This document shows, piece by piece, positions 32,363 through 41,738 of a stretch of DNA of 64,000 bases. The DNA lies in contig CAXSBC010000005.1 of NCBI GenBank assembly GCA_964236105.1, forward strand, positions 247,015 through 311,014, read 5' to 3'. A model generated the notes under the pieces. The model saw only the letters and a program-made list of their open reading frames with translations, did not search any database and was not told the DNA's origin. Made by a program: the position numbers and the translations under genes. Each line of letters opens with the position of its first letter. Position 1 is the stretch's first letter. This DNA comes from Lichenicola sp964236105. Its GTDB lineage: Bacteria > Pseudomonadota > Alphaproteobacteria > Acetobacterales > Acetobacteraceae.

Positions 32363-34789
32363 ATGGACCAGGACATTGTCGACCATCGTCAAGCCGCGCC
32401 GTCGGCCGCAGCACCGACGCTGAGCGTCGGTCTGACCGGCATGAGCTGTGCCGGCTGCGTGCGCCGTGCGGAACGGGCGATCCTGTCGGTGCCGGGCGTG
32501 GCTGCGGCGTCGGTCAATCTTGCGACCGAGACCGCCGCCATCGTGCCGGGCACCGGCTTCGAGACCGGCCGGCTGACCGAGGCGCTTGCCGCGGCCGGCT
32601 ATCCTGCCGTCCTCGAGCGGATCGAGCTGGCGGTCTCCGGCATGAGCTGCGCCTCCTGCGTCGGCCGGGTCGAGCGCGCGCTGCTGGCCGTTCCGGGCGT
32701 CTGCACGGCTGAGGTCAACCTGGCGACCGAGCGGGCGATGGCGCAGGTCGTCGCCGGCGCGGTCGGGGCGCCCGAGCTGGCCGATGCCGTGCGCCGCGCC
32801 GGATACGGCACCGCGCCGGCCGCGACCGGCGAGGCGCCGGCCAGCGTCGCGGCCGCGCGCGAGCGGACCGCGCGGCGGGAGGGAGCGATGGCGGCGGGAG
32901 CGCTCGTGCTTGCCGTTCCGCTGCTTCTGCCCATGCTGCTGATGCCGTTCGGCTTGAGCTGGGCGCTGCCGGGTGCGGCGCAGCTGGCGCTCGCCGGCGT
33001 GGTGCAGCTCGTGTTCGGCGCCCGCTTCTACCGTGGCGCCTGGAAAGCCCTGAAGGGCGGCGCCGGCAACATGGACACGCTGGTGGCGCTCGGCACCAGT
33101 GCCGCGTTCGGGCTGAGCGTCTGGCAGATGGCGGCAGGCCAGGGCGGCGCGCTGTATTTCGAGGCCTCGGCCGCGGTGATCGCCTTCGTCCGGCTGGGCA
33201 AGTGGCTCGAGGGCCGGGTCAGGCGTCAGGCCGGCGAGGCGATCCGCGCGCTGGAGCGGTTGCGGCCGGAGCATGCCCGGGTGCGCCGCGACGGCGTCGA
33301 GCAGGACATCCCTGCCGCCGGGCTGCGCGTCGGCGATCTGCTGGTGATCAGGCCGGGGGAGCGCATCGCCGCCGACGCCATCGTCCGCGACGGCGTCGGC
33401 AGCGCCGACGAGAGCCTGCTGACCGGGGAGAGCCTGCCGGTCGCGAAGCAGCCGGGCAGCCTGGTGGTGGGCGGCGCGCTCAACGGCGACGGGCTGCTGC
33501 TGGCGGCGGTGACGGCGGTCGGCGGCGAGAGCCGGCTCGCGCGCATGGTGCGTCTGGTCGAGGACGCGCAGGCCGCCAAGCCGCCGGTGCAGCGGCTGGT
33601 GGACCGGGCGAGCGCGGTCTTCGTGCCGGTCGTGACGGCTGTCGCCGTGCTGACCGCGCTGGGATGGTGGCTGGCCGGCAGCGGCATCGAGACGGCCGCG
33701 ATCGACGCCGTCGCCGTGCTGGTGATCGCCTGTCCCTGCGCGCTCGGGCTGGCCACGCCGGCGGCCATCATGGTCGGCACCGGAGTGGCGGCGCGGCACG
33801 GCATCCTGATCCGCGACGCCGCCGCGCTGGAGCAGGCGCGCGCGATCCGCACCGTGGTGTTCGACAAGACCGGCACCCTGACCGCGGGCCGGCCGGAGCT
33901 GGTGGCACTGGAGCCGGCACCCGGAGCCGGCGTCGATCCGGAGGCGCTGGTGCGGCTGGCGGCAGCACTCCAGGCCGGCAGCGAGCACCCGCTGGCCCGC
34001 GCGGTGCTGGCCCGTGCCGCGGGCCGGGAGCTGCCCGTCGCCCGCCTGATCCGGGCCCTCCCGGGCCTGGGGCTGGAGGGGCGGGTGGATGGCCGGCAGC
34101 TCCGGCTCGGCAGCGCCCGGCTCATGCAGGATGGCGGCGTGGCGCTGGGTGACCTCCAGGCGGTCGCCGGGGCGCTCCAGGCGGATGGGCGGACGGTGTC
34201 CTATCTCGCCGACGGCGACCGGCTGCTCGGGCTGCTCGGCTTCGGCGACGCGCTCAGGCCGGGAGCCGCGGAGGCCGTCGCCACGCTGCGGGCTCGGGGA
34301 CTGCACGTCGTGCTGCTCACCGGCGACAACCAGGGCGCCGCCGACGCGGCCGCCCGCGCGCTCGGCATCGACGACGTGCATGCCGGCGCGCTGCCGGCCG
34401 AGAAGGCGGCGCTGATCGGGCGGCTGCGGGCGGACGGGCCGGTCGCCATGGTGGGAGACGGGGTGAACGATGCCGCGGCACTGGCTGCCGCCGATCTCGG
34501 TCTGGCGATGGCGACCGGCACGGACGTCGCGGCCGCCGCGGCCGGGATCACCCTGATGCAGGGCGACCCGCGCCTGGTGCCGGCAGCACTCGACATCGCC
34601 AGCCGGACGGTCGGCCGCATCCGTCGCGGCCTGTTCTGGGCGCTGGCCTACAACGTGGTCGGCATCCCGCTGGCCGCTGCCGGGCTGCTCAGCCCGGTCG
34701 TGGCCGGGGGCGCGATGGCGCTGTCCAGCGTGAGCGTGGTGGGAAGCGCGCTGCTGCTGCGGCGCTGGCGGCCCGAGGGCGGCCGATGA
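32363..34789 (+). CDS. copA: Copper-translocating P1B-type ATPase
   Basis: 808 residues from ATG 32363; the frame is open a little further upstream but that part overlaps the operator. Two N-terminal heavy-metal domains carry GMSCAGC and GMSCASC. Eight membrane segments follow, with the transport motif CPC (457-459, ACPCALGLATP), phosphorylated Asp501 in FDKTGTLT, and GDGVND. It exports Cu(I) from the cytosol. It overlaps the CueR gene by 4 bases, so sensor and pump form one operon under the CueR-type promoter. Confidence 0.95.
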   Translation: MDQDIVDHRQAAPSAAAPTLSVGLTGMSCAGCVRRAERAILSVPGVAAASVNLATETAAIVPGTGFETGRLTEALAAAGYPAVLERIELAVSGMSCASCVGRVERALLAVPGVCTAEVNLATERAMAQVVAGAVGAPELADAVRRAGYGTAPAATGEAPASVAAARERTARREGAMAAGALVLAVPLLLPMLLMPFGLSWALPGAAQLALAGVVQLVFGARFYRGAWKALKGGAGNMDTLVALGTSAAFGLSVWQMAAGQGGALYFEASAAVIAFVRLGKWLEGRVRRQAGEAIRALERLRPEHARVRRDGVEQDIPAAGLRVGDLLVIRPGERIAADAIVRDGVGSADESLLTGESLPVAKQPGSLVVGGALNGDGLLLAAVTAVGGESRLARMVRLVEDAQAAKPPVQRLVDRASAVFVPVVTAVAVLTALGWWLAGSGIETAAIDAVAVLVIACPCALGLATPAAIMVGTGVAARHGILIRDAAALEQARAIRTVVFDKTGTLTAGRPELVALEPAPGAGVDPEALVRLAAALQAGSEHPLARAVLARAAGRELPVARLIRALPGLGLEGRVDGRQLRLGSARLMQDGGVALGDLQAVAGALQADGRTVSYLADGDRLLGLLGFGDALRPGAAEAVATLRARGLHVVLLTGDNQGAADAAARALGIDDVHAGALPAEKAALIGRLRADGPVAMVGDGVNDAAALAAADLGLAMATGTDVAAAAAGITLMQGDPRLVPAALDIASRTVGRIRRGLFWALAYNVVGIPLAAAGLLSPVVAGGAMALSSVSVVGSALLLRRWRPEGGR

Positions 34790-35217
34790 CCATCGGCGAG
34801 GCGTCGGCTGCCTCCGGCGTCTCGGCCAAGATGATCCGGTATTACGAGAGCATCGGCCTGATCAGAACCGCCGACCGCACCGGCGGCGGCTATCGGTCCT
34901 ACGCGCCGGTTGACATCGACACCCTGCGTTTCGTGCACCGCGCGCGGGAACTCGGCTTCTCGGTCGACCAGATGCGCGAGCTGCTGACGCTCTGGCGCGA
35001 CAGCGGCCGGGCCAGCGCCGACGTGAAGCGGGTGGCGCTCGCGCATGTCGCAGCGCTTGAGGCGAAGGCGCGCGCGATCGCGCAGATGAGCCAGGCGCTG
35101 CGCGAGCTGGCGGATCGATGCGACGGCGATCACCGGCCGGACTGTCCGATCATCGACGAGCTGGGACGGCCGGCCAGCCCTGAGCCGGCGACGGTCGGTC
35201 GCGGTCGGTCTCGCTGA
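34786..35217 (+). CDS. cueR: MerR-family copper efflux regulator CueR
   Basis: 143 residues. An N-terminal winged HTH (MTIGEASAASGVSAKMIRYYE) is followed by a long dimer helix and the metal loop with Cys112 and Cys120 (CDGDHRPDC), the same numbering and spacing as the Cu(I) ligands of E. coli CueR. It activates copper efflux promoters by untwisting the 19-base spacer. Its ATG overlaps the copA stop (ATGA), so it is autoregulated with copA. The tail after the metal loop is longer than in CueR. Confidence 0.93.
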   Translation: MTIGEASAASGVSAKMIRYYESIGLIRTADRTGGGYRSYAPVDIDTLRFVHRARELGFSVDQMRELLTLWRDSGRASADVKRVALAHVAALEAKARAIAQMSQALRELADRCDGDHRPDCPIIDELGRPASPEPATVGRGRSR

Positions 35218-35445
35218 TCCTGGGTCGGGCTTGCAGCATCCGCCGATGGGCCGGCGCGTCGCCGGCCCGAGGCATGACGCGTGCCCGGTCCGGCCGTTGC
35301 CTGGATGACGCCGGCTCCCGCCGTCCGCCGCTTGACCCGGGCGTCGCGCTGATTAAGGTGCCGGCGCTGGATCCGGCACCGCGAAGCCTTCCCGATCGGT
35401 TGACGACGGCAGTCTTGCGCCGACTCGACGAACCGGGAGGCCTTC

Positions 35446-36972
35446 ATGCGACGCATCCTCGACATGAGCTCGGCGAGCCGTGCGCCCTTCATGATCACGA
35501 TCTGCGTCCTGCTGATCGTGCCGTTCCTGCTGGTCAGGATCCCGCCCCTGACCGATCTGCCCGGCCACATGGGCGGGGCTGCCGTGGCCGCCTACTCCAG
35601 TGATCCGGTCTTCGCGCGGCTCATGAGCTTCCGATGGTATTTGGTGCCCAACCTCGGCACCGACCTGATCGTGGCGGCCCTGCAGCCGGCGATCGGCATC
35701 ACCCGCGCCTACTGGTTTGTGGCCCTCCTCATACCGCTGCTGCTCGCGGCCGGGATCTTCATGCTGGCCCGCGTGCTGAATCCCCGCGGGGCGGCGGCGA
35801 TCGCCTGGGCGCTGCTGTTCGTCTACAGCTACCCGCTGAACTACGGCTTCCTCAACTACATGCTGGGTGCCGCGCTGTCGCTCGTGGGCTTTGCGACCTG
35901 GGTCCGGCTCGACGGACGGCCACGCCTGCGCGAGGCGGCCACCTGGCTCTTCGTGCCGCTGCTGTTCCTGTGCCATGTGGTTGCCGGCTGCCTGTTCGTG
36001 ATCTTCGCCGGCGCCCGCGAGTTCGACCTCGCCTGGCGCGGGAGGCAGGTCAGGCAGTTCCTCGTCCGGGTGCGGCCGCTGCTGTCGTCTGTGCTCATCA
36101 TCCTGCTGTGGCGGCTGAGTGCCTCGTCGTTCGCCGGCCGGAACCGCATCAGCGTCACGGCCAAGGTCAACGGCGTGACCATGCTGCTGCGCGACCAGAG
36201 CCTGCTGCTGGATGTCGGCTCGCTGCTGGCGGCCCTGGCCGTGTTCGTGATCGGCTGGCGGCGCGGCGCCCGGCCGCACCGGGCGGTGGTGCCCGGCCTG
36301 CTGTGCCTGATGGTGCTGTTCATCGTCACGCCGTCCTCGCTCAGCGGCTCCAGCTATGCCGACGAACGGCTGCTGCCGCTCATCCCGATGCTGGCCTTCG
36401 CCGCCCAGGACTGGAGCCGGGTCGAGCCGCGCCTGGCGCGATGGGTGGCGACCGCCGGGCTTGCGCTGCTTGTCGTGCGGCTGTCCTTCACCGCGACCGG
36501 CTTTGCAGCCTACGATGCCCGCTACGCGGCCGAGATGCTGGCGCTCCGGCATATTCCCGAGCACAGCCGGGTCATCGTGATCAACGACCGCGACTGCAAC
36601 TCGCTGCATCACTGGCGTGCCAACCGCCTCGACCATCTGGGCGAGCTGGCGACGGTGTATCGGCGAAGCTGGACCAACTCGGAATGGGATGTCGACGGCG
36701 CGCACCTGCTGCAGATCCGCTACCGACCGTCCACCCGGTTCTTCGACGATCCCTCCCAGTATGTCTGGCCCGGCACCTGCGGCGGCATCCCGAAGAGGCG
36801 GCCGACCATGCAGGATGCGCTGGCCACGATCCCGTTCGACGGGATCGACTACCTCTGGCTGATCGACGCCTCGCTGCCGGCAGGCTATCGCAACGCCAGG
36901 CTGTCGGTCGCCTGGCATGGCGGCACCAGCACGCTCTACGCGGTCCGGCCGCTCGCGACGGCGCTCAGGTGA
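35446..36972 (+). CDS. Multi-spanning membrane protein, glycosyltransferase (GT-C)-like
   Basis: 508 residues with about ten hydrophobic segments in the first 370 residues and a soluble C-terminal part (about 380-508). An early acidic pair (PPLTDLPGHMGG, residues 34-45) lies just after the first span, as in GT-C enzymes, where such an Asp is catalytic. The C-terminal part (EHSRVIVINDRDCNSLHHWR) looks like an extracytoplasmic domain. The neighbours are LPS export and polysaccharide genes, so a role in transferring a sugar from a lipid carrier is plausible. Family not certain. Confidence 0.65.
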   Translation: MRRILDMSSASRAPFMITICVLLIVPFLLVRIPPLTDLPGHMGGAAVAAYSSDPVFARLMSFRWYLVPNLGTDLIVAALQPAIGITRAYWFVALLIPLLLAAGIFMLARVLNPRGAAAIAWALLFVYSYPLNYGFLNYMLGAALSLVGFATWVRLDGRPRLREAATWLFVPLLFLCHVVAGCLFVIFAGAREFDLAWRGRQVRQFLVRVRPLLSSVLIILLWRLSASSFAGRNRISVTAKVNGVTMLLRDQSLLLDVGSLLAALAVFVIGWRRGARPHRAVVPGLLCLMVLFIVTPSSLSGSSYADERLLPLIPMLAFAAQDWSRVEPRLARWVATAGLALLVVRLSFTATGFAAYDARYAAEMLALRHIPEHSRVIVINDRDCNSLHHWRANRLDHLGELATVYRRSWTNSEWDVDGAHLLQIRYRPSTRFFDDPSQYVWPGTCGGIPKRRPTMQDALATIPFDGIDYLWLIDASLPAGYRNARLSVAWHGGTSTLYAVRPLATALR

Positions 36973-37204
36973 CGATGACGCCGATCCGACCCGCACCAGG
37001 CTTGCCAGGACGGCTCCAGCACTGTTCCATCCCGGCATCGTGCTGCACGCGACATTGCCGACATCGGCGGTCAGGGCCTGCCGGGGCCGGGCAGGGAGGG
37101 TCCTGCCAGCCCGGACGTCGCGCCCGGCCGGGCGCCGGCGCTGCGCCGCGCGTCGGCGGTCGCGGACCCCGAGGCGGCCTGCGGACGCTGCCCGGTAGGC
37201 GATC

Positions 37205-38278
37205 ATGATCATCAACCGCTACCTGGTGCGGGAACTCAGCAAGCCGCTGGTGGCGATCCTGGCCATCCTCGTCGCCCTGTTCGCCAGCTACAGCGCGACC
37301 GGCTTCCTGTCCGACGCCGTCCAAGGCCTGCTGCCGACCAGCGCGATCCTGGAGCTGGTCGGGCTGAAGATCCTCATCTCGCTCGAGGTGCTGATACCCG
37401 CCTCGCTCTACGTCTCGGTGATGCTGTCGTTTGCCAGGCTGCATGGCGAGTCGGAGTTCGCGGCGATGTTCGCGCTGCGCGTGACGCCGGCGACGATGAT
37501 ACGCGCGGTGCTCACCCTGTCGGGTTGTCTGGCCGTCCTGGTCGCCGGCCTGTCCCTGTTCGTGCGGCCGTGGGCGTATCAGCGGCTGCACGAGATCTCG
37601 GGCCATTCGACCGCCCTGCTCGACGTCAACGCCATGGAAGCCGGCTCCTTCTATGTCGGCCGGCACGGCACCCGGGTCATCTTTCTCGGTCACCGCGCCG
37701 GCCCCGGCGCCGCGGCCCGCGACGTCTTCCTCAGGCTCCAGCGCAAGGGCCGCACCGAGATCATCTTCGCGCGTCTGGCGGACAAGGCGACCGACAGCAG
37801 TCCCGACATCCATCTGACGGACGCGCACATCTACGAGCTCGACCGCGGGCCCGGCCGTCCCGACGAGATCGTCGAGGCGCAGGGACTTGTGGTCAGTCCC
37901 GATCGCCCCGACGACGAGCCGATCGGCTACAGCTCCGTCGCCGCCAGCAGCGCGCGGCTGGCGGCATCGACTGCGAACGAGGACAATGCCGAGCTGCAGT
38001 GGCGGCTGTCCACGCCGCTCTCGACGCTGCTGCTCGGCCTGCTGGGGATCCCGCTCAGCCGCACGAAGCCGAGGCAGAACAAGTACTCGAAGTTCGGCCG
38101 GGCCCTGCTGATCTATTTCGGCTACTACCTGCTCTGCACCTCGGCGCGAACCTGGGTCCAGCATGGCGCCATCGACAAGTTCCCGGGCATCTGGTGGGCC
38201 CCCGTGCTGCTCGGCCTGCTCCTGCTCGTCATCTGCAAGCCCGACCGAAGTCTCGTCCTGAGACGCAGAAGCGCATGA
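37205..38278 (+). CDS. lptF: LPS export ABC transporter permease LptF
   Basis: 357 residues. Six membrane segments in two groups of three flank a periplasmic beta-jellyroll, as in the YjgP/YjgQ family. The start MIINRYLVRELSKPL is typical of LptF. With LptG, encoded 49 bases downstream, it forms the inner-membrane part of the LptB2FG pump that extracts LPS and passes it to LptC. The ATPase LptB is not in the window. Confidence 0.88.
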   Translation: MIINRYLVRELSKPLVAILAILVALFASYSATGFLSDAVQGLLPTSAILELVGLKILISLEVLIPASLYVSVMLSFARLHGESEFAAMFALRVTPATMIRAVLTLSGCLAVLVAGLSLFVRPWAYQRLHEISGHSTALLDVNAMEAGSFYVGRHGTRVIFLGHRAGPGAAARDVFLRLQRKGRTEIIFARLADKATDSSPDIHLTDAHIYELDRGPGRPDEIVEAQGLVVSPDRPDDEPIGYSSVAASSARLAASTANEDNAELQWRLSTPLSTLLLGLLGIPLSRTKPRQNKYSKFGRALLIYFGYYLLCTSARTWVQHGAIDKFPGIWWAPVLLGLLLLVICKPDRSLVLRRRSA

Positions 38279-38327
38279 CCGGCCGCCCTGTCCCGGCTGC
38301 TGCCCAGGCCTGGATGCCCAGGCGGGC

Positions 38328-39443
38328 ATGACGCTGCTCAGCCGCTACCTGATGCTTGCCACCTTCAGGACCGTCGCCATCGTCGCCCTGGCCCTGACCG
38401 GCCTGTTCAGCCTGCTGGAGTTCGTCGAGCAGCTGGCATCCGTCGGCCAGGGACACTACCGCGTCGTCGACGCCTTCCTCTACGTGCTGCTGACCGCGCC
38501 GTCCCGGCTGCTGCAGGCGGTGCCGATCTCGATGCTGCTCGGCTCGCTGCTGACGCTCGGCGCCCTGTCGAGGAATGCCGAGATCGCCGCGATGCTGAGC
38601 CTCGGCATGTCCGAGTACCGCATCGTCGGCGCCGTGCTCTGCCTTGTCATGCCGCTGGCCATCGCCCTGCTCCTGGTCATGCAGTTCGTCATCCCGCCCG
38701 CGCAGCAGATGGCACAGGAACGGCGAACCTCCGCCCTGTTCTCGTCGGTGTCGCTGCAGGGCGACAACAGCTTCTGGGCGCAGAACGATCGCCAGTATCT
38801 CAACGTGCAGGAGTTCCAGCCCGGCAACATCCCGATCGGGATCGACATCTACGCCTTCAACGTCGACGGCAGCCTGGCGAGCATCATCCATGCCGGCCGC
38901 GCCGACATCCGGCCGGACGGCACCTGGCTTCTGACCGAGGTGTCGAGACGGCGCGTCTATGCGTCGCAGATCAGGACCGATCATCTGGCATCGCTGTCCT
39001 GGCAGTCGTTCATGCCGTCGCAGCAGCTCCAGTTCCTGCTGCTTGCCCCGGAGAGCATCCCGCCGATCGGGCTCTGGCGGCATATCCGAAGCCTCGAGCA
39101 GCACCATCAGAACGCGGCACGCTACCGGCAGGCGCTCTGGGCGAAGGCCAGCCTTCTGCTGTCGATGATCGCGATGGTCATGATCGCGGCCCCCTTCGTG
39201 TTCGGCTCGCCGCGGGCGCAGAGCAACGGACAGCAGCTCGTGCGCGGTGTCGCGTTCGGCATCGTGTTCTCGCTCGGCCAGCAGATCCTGAACCGTCTCG
39301 GCCTCCTGCTCGACGTGGCTCCCGCCGTCACGACGCTGGCGCCGCCGCTGCTGGTCATGGTCGTGGCCGCCTGCCTGTTCCGTCGCGCATACCGGCCTCG
39401 ATGGCATCGCCTTGCACCTGTCCTGCGGCTCTCGTCCGCGTGA
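38328..39443 (+). CDS. lptG: LPS export ABC transporter permease LptG
   Basis: 371 residues with the same layout as LptF. The N-terminus MTLLSRYLMLATFRTVAIV and the segment NAEIAAMLSLGMSEYRIV (cytoplasmic coupling helix) fit LptG. It partners LptF in LPS extraction. Convergent with the glycosyltransferase gene at 39471. Confidence 0.88.
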   Translation: MTLLSRYLMLATFRTVAIVALALTGLFSLLEFVEQLASVGQGHYRVVDAFLYVLLTAPSRLLQAVPISMLLGSLLTLGALSRNAEIAAMLSLGMSEYRIVGAVLCLVMPLAIALLLVMQFVIPPAQQMAQERRTSALFSSVSLQGDNSFWAQNDRQYLNVQEFQPGNIPIGIDIYAFNVDGSLASIIHAGRADIRPDGTWLLTEVSRRRVYASQIRTDHLASLSWQSFMPSQQLQFLLLAPESIPPIGLWRHIRSLEQHHQNAARYRQALWAKASLLLSMIAMVMIAAPFVFGSPRAQSNGQQLVRGVAFGIVFSLGQQILNRLGLLLDVAPAVTTLAPPLLVMVVAACLFRRAYRPRWHRLAPVLRLSSA

Positions 39444-39470
39444 CCGACCGGGTCGCGGCCGGCGCAGGCA

Positions 39471-40439
39471 TCATGTCGTCTGCGGCAGCGTGCGCAGGCA
39501 CGACCGGACCAGCGCGCTGTACAGCTGATGCTCGTGATGGTCCTCGACGTATCGCGGCGTGATCTGCGCGACGAGAGCCCTGGTCCGCACCGAGGCATAC
39601 CAGTGCACGACCCGTGTCTCCGCCGACAGGACGGCATCGAGCCGGACACGGCGCACGGTCCGGAACCAGTGCTCCGAGATCTCGGGCGGCAGCGGATAGA
39701 AGGCCTGCGGCTGGTGAATGGTCAGCTCGTGTCCTTGGCGACGGGCGACCACCTGCTGAAGCAGGCTCGGTCCCAGCGCGTAGCGACGCGATTGCCGTTC
39801 GGGCGACAGCTCGAGCATTGCCTGGAGGTAGTCCGCAAGCAGGCCGGCATAAGGCTCGGCGCCCATGACGGCGTTATTGACGCCGCGCGCATAGAACCTC
39901 TCGATCCGCCGGAATGCCGCCCAGCCCTGCGGCGCCCGACGCAGCGCCTTGCGAACCAGGTCGAGAGCGAGGTGACGCGCCAGCACGGTCGGCGAGCGCG
40001 AGACCCGGACGCTGTGCGGCCAGACGATGACCTCCGAGCCGACGAACTGCGTCGCGTCGAGCAGGGGACGCAGCGATCCGACCGTCACCGTGTCCAGATC
40101 GAGGTAGATGCCGCCTTCGAGATACAGGATCGCCGCGCGCAGGACGTCCGAGCGCATGACCGGATCGGCAAGGCTGCGATAGAGCTCGGCCAGTCCGTCG
40201 CCGAGCCCGAGCCGGTGTCCCGTCTGCGTCAGGCAGAGGCGGGGATCGATGCGGGACAGCCGGACGCGAGGCGCGCGCCGCAGCGCCTGCAACTCGTCGC
40301 TCTCCACGAGCGCGTCGGTATGATGCAGAACGATGTCGGGCAGCCCGCTGCGCTCGGAAGCCGACAGCACCGCGAACACGTAGGCCCAGGGCAGGCGCGG
40401 CCCGATCCAGCAGAAATGCAGCCGGGCAGGTATGGGCAT
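39471..40439 (-). CDS. Glycosyltransferase with DXD sugar-binding region (GT32-like)
   Basis: 322 residues from ATG 40439, where IPARLHFCWIG begins, the usual GT32 opening. The DXD region is YLEGGIYLDLDTV and the preceding segment MRSDVLRAAILY is the family hallmark. It transfers a sugar from a nucleotide donor, probably onto a polysaccharide or lipid. An ATG at 40538 would add 33 residues that overlap the neighbour. Divergent from the GT4 gene. Confidence 0.85.
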   Translation of the reverse strand: MPIPARLHFCWIGPRLPWAYVFAVLSASERSGLPDIVLHHTDALVESDELQALRRAPRVRLSRIDPRLCLTQTGHRLGLGDGLAELYRSLADPVMRSDVLRAAILYLEGGIYLDLDTVTVGSLRPLLDATQFVGSEVIVWPHSVRVSRSPTVLARHLALDLVRKALRRAPQGWAAFRRIERFYARGVNNAVMGAEPYAGLLADYLQAMLELSPERQSRRYALGPSLLQQVVARRQGHELTIHQPQAFYPLPPEISEHWFRTVRRVRLDAVLSAETRVVHWYASVRTRALVAQITPRYVEDHHEHQLYSALVRSCLRTLPQTT

Positions 40440-40592
40440 CCGTGCAGACTCCCAGCAGTTGAACAGCGCCTCGCGACGATACCACGCGGCAAGACGATGA
40501 CGCCGTCGGCTTCCGGCGGCGGGCTGTTGCTGCGACAAGCGGGCGGGACCGCGTCGGGCACGTCCGGCGAGGCAGACGATGCGAGGGCAGGC

Positions 40593-41726
40593 GTGCGCGA
40601 GGTTGCGATCTTCCGTCAGAACCTGTTCAGGATCTCCGAGCCCTTCATAACCCAGCAGGCCGAGCAGCTGCAGCGCTACAGGGCGTTCTATCTCGGACGG
40701 CTGCGCTACGGCGAGCCGCCAGCCGGCGCCGAGGCGTTCGCCCTGCAGGACCTCGCCTCCTGGCGGTCATGGCCGCGCATCGGCTGCCAGATGATCACGC
40801 GCAGCCCGCGCCCGTATCAGCACCTGCTCGGACGCCGACGCCCGGCGCTGATCCATGCGCATTTCGGCATCGACGGCGTCTATGCCCTGCCGCTGGCCAG
40901 GCGTCTGCGGGTGCCCCTGGTGACCACGTTCCACGGCTACGACGCGACCCTGTCGACGGCCGCCCTGCTGTCGTCGCCCGCCTGGGCGAACTACCCGATC
41001 TTCCGCCGCCGGCTCGCCAGGCAGGGTGATCTGTTTCTCTGCGTGTCCTCGTTCATCCGCGACAAGGTGCTGGCGATGGGGTTTCCCGAGGCGCGCACGC
41101 TTGTCCTGCATACCGGCGTGGACTGCCAGGCGATCGGGCTGCGCGACCCGCGCGAGGAGACCCGCACCATCCTGCATGTCGCGCGGCTGGTCGACATGAA
41201 GGGCACCGAATACCTGATCCGGGCCTTCAGGACCCTGGTGCAGGACCATGACGACCTGCAGCTGGTCATCATCGGCGACGGTCCGCTGCACCGTCGGCTG
41301 CGCATGCTGGTCAAGACCCTGGAGCTGGAGCGCCAGGTCCGGTTTCTCGGCGCGCTGCCCCATGCGGAGGTGGTTCGCTGGATGCGCGGCGCCATGATGC
41401 TGGTGCTGCCGAGCGTTCGCACCGCCACCGGGCGGGTCGAGGGGCTGGGCATGGTGCTGCTGGAAGCGGCTGCCACCGGCGTGCCGGTCATCGGATCGCG
41501 TGTCGGCGGCATACCGGAGGGCGTCGTCGACGGGCAGACCGGCTTCCTGGTTCCGGAACGCGATCCGGACGCGCTGTGCCGACGGATGCGCCAGCTGCTC
41601 GACGAGCCGGAGACACGGCTTCGTCTGCGGATGCAGGCCCGTGCCTTCGTCGAGCGCCAGTTCGATGTCCGCAGGCAGTCGGCACGGCTGGAGGAGCTCT
41701 ATGACGCGGTTCGGGACCTGGCCTGA
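40593..41726 (+). CDS. Glycosyltransferase family 4, colanic-acid/exopolysaccharide type
   Basis: About 377 residues from GTG 40593, which has GAGGG five bases upstream and begins VREVAIFRQNLF; ATG 40497 would add 32 low-complexity residues. Two Rossmann halves: N-terminal IHAHFGIDGVYALPLA and TTFHGYDAT, C-terminal LHVARLVDMKGTEYLI, VIIGDGPL, and the donor site EGLGMVLLEAAATGVPVIG with the E(x7)E pattern. Acts at the cytosolic membrane face building a lipid-linked glycan. The flippase gene converges on it. Confidence 0.9.
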   Translation: MREVAIFRQNLFRISEPFITQQAEQLQRYRAFYLGRLRYGEPPAGAEAFALQDLASWRSWPRIGCQMITRSPRPYQHLLGRRRPALIHAHFGIDGVYALPLARRLRVPLVTTFHGYDATLSTAALLSSPAWANYPIFRRRLARQGDLFLCVSSFIRDKVLAMGFPEARTLVLHTGVDCQAIGLRDPREETRTILHVARLVDMKGTEYLIRAFRTLVQDHDDLQLVIIGDGPLHRRLRMLVKTLELERQVRFLGALPHAEVVRWMRGAMMLVLPSVRTATGRVEGLGMVLLEAAATGVPVIGSRVGGIPEGVVDGQTGFLVPERDPDALCRRMRQLLDEPETRLRLRMQARAFVERQFDVRRQSARLEELYDAVRDLA

Positions 41727-41738
41727 CGGCAGGCCGGT

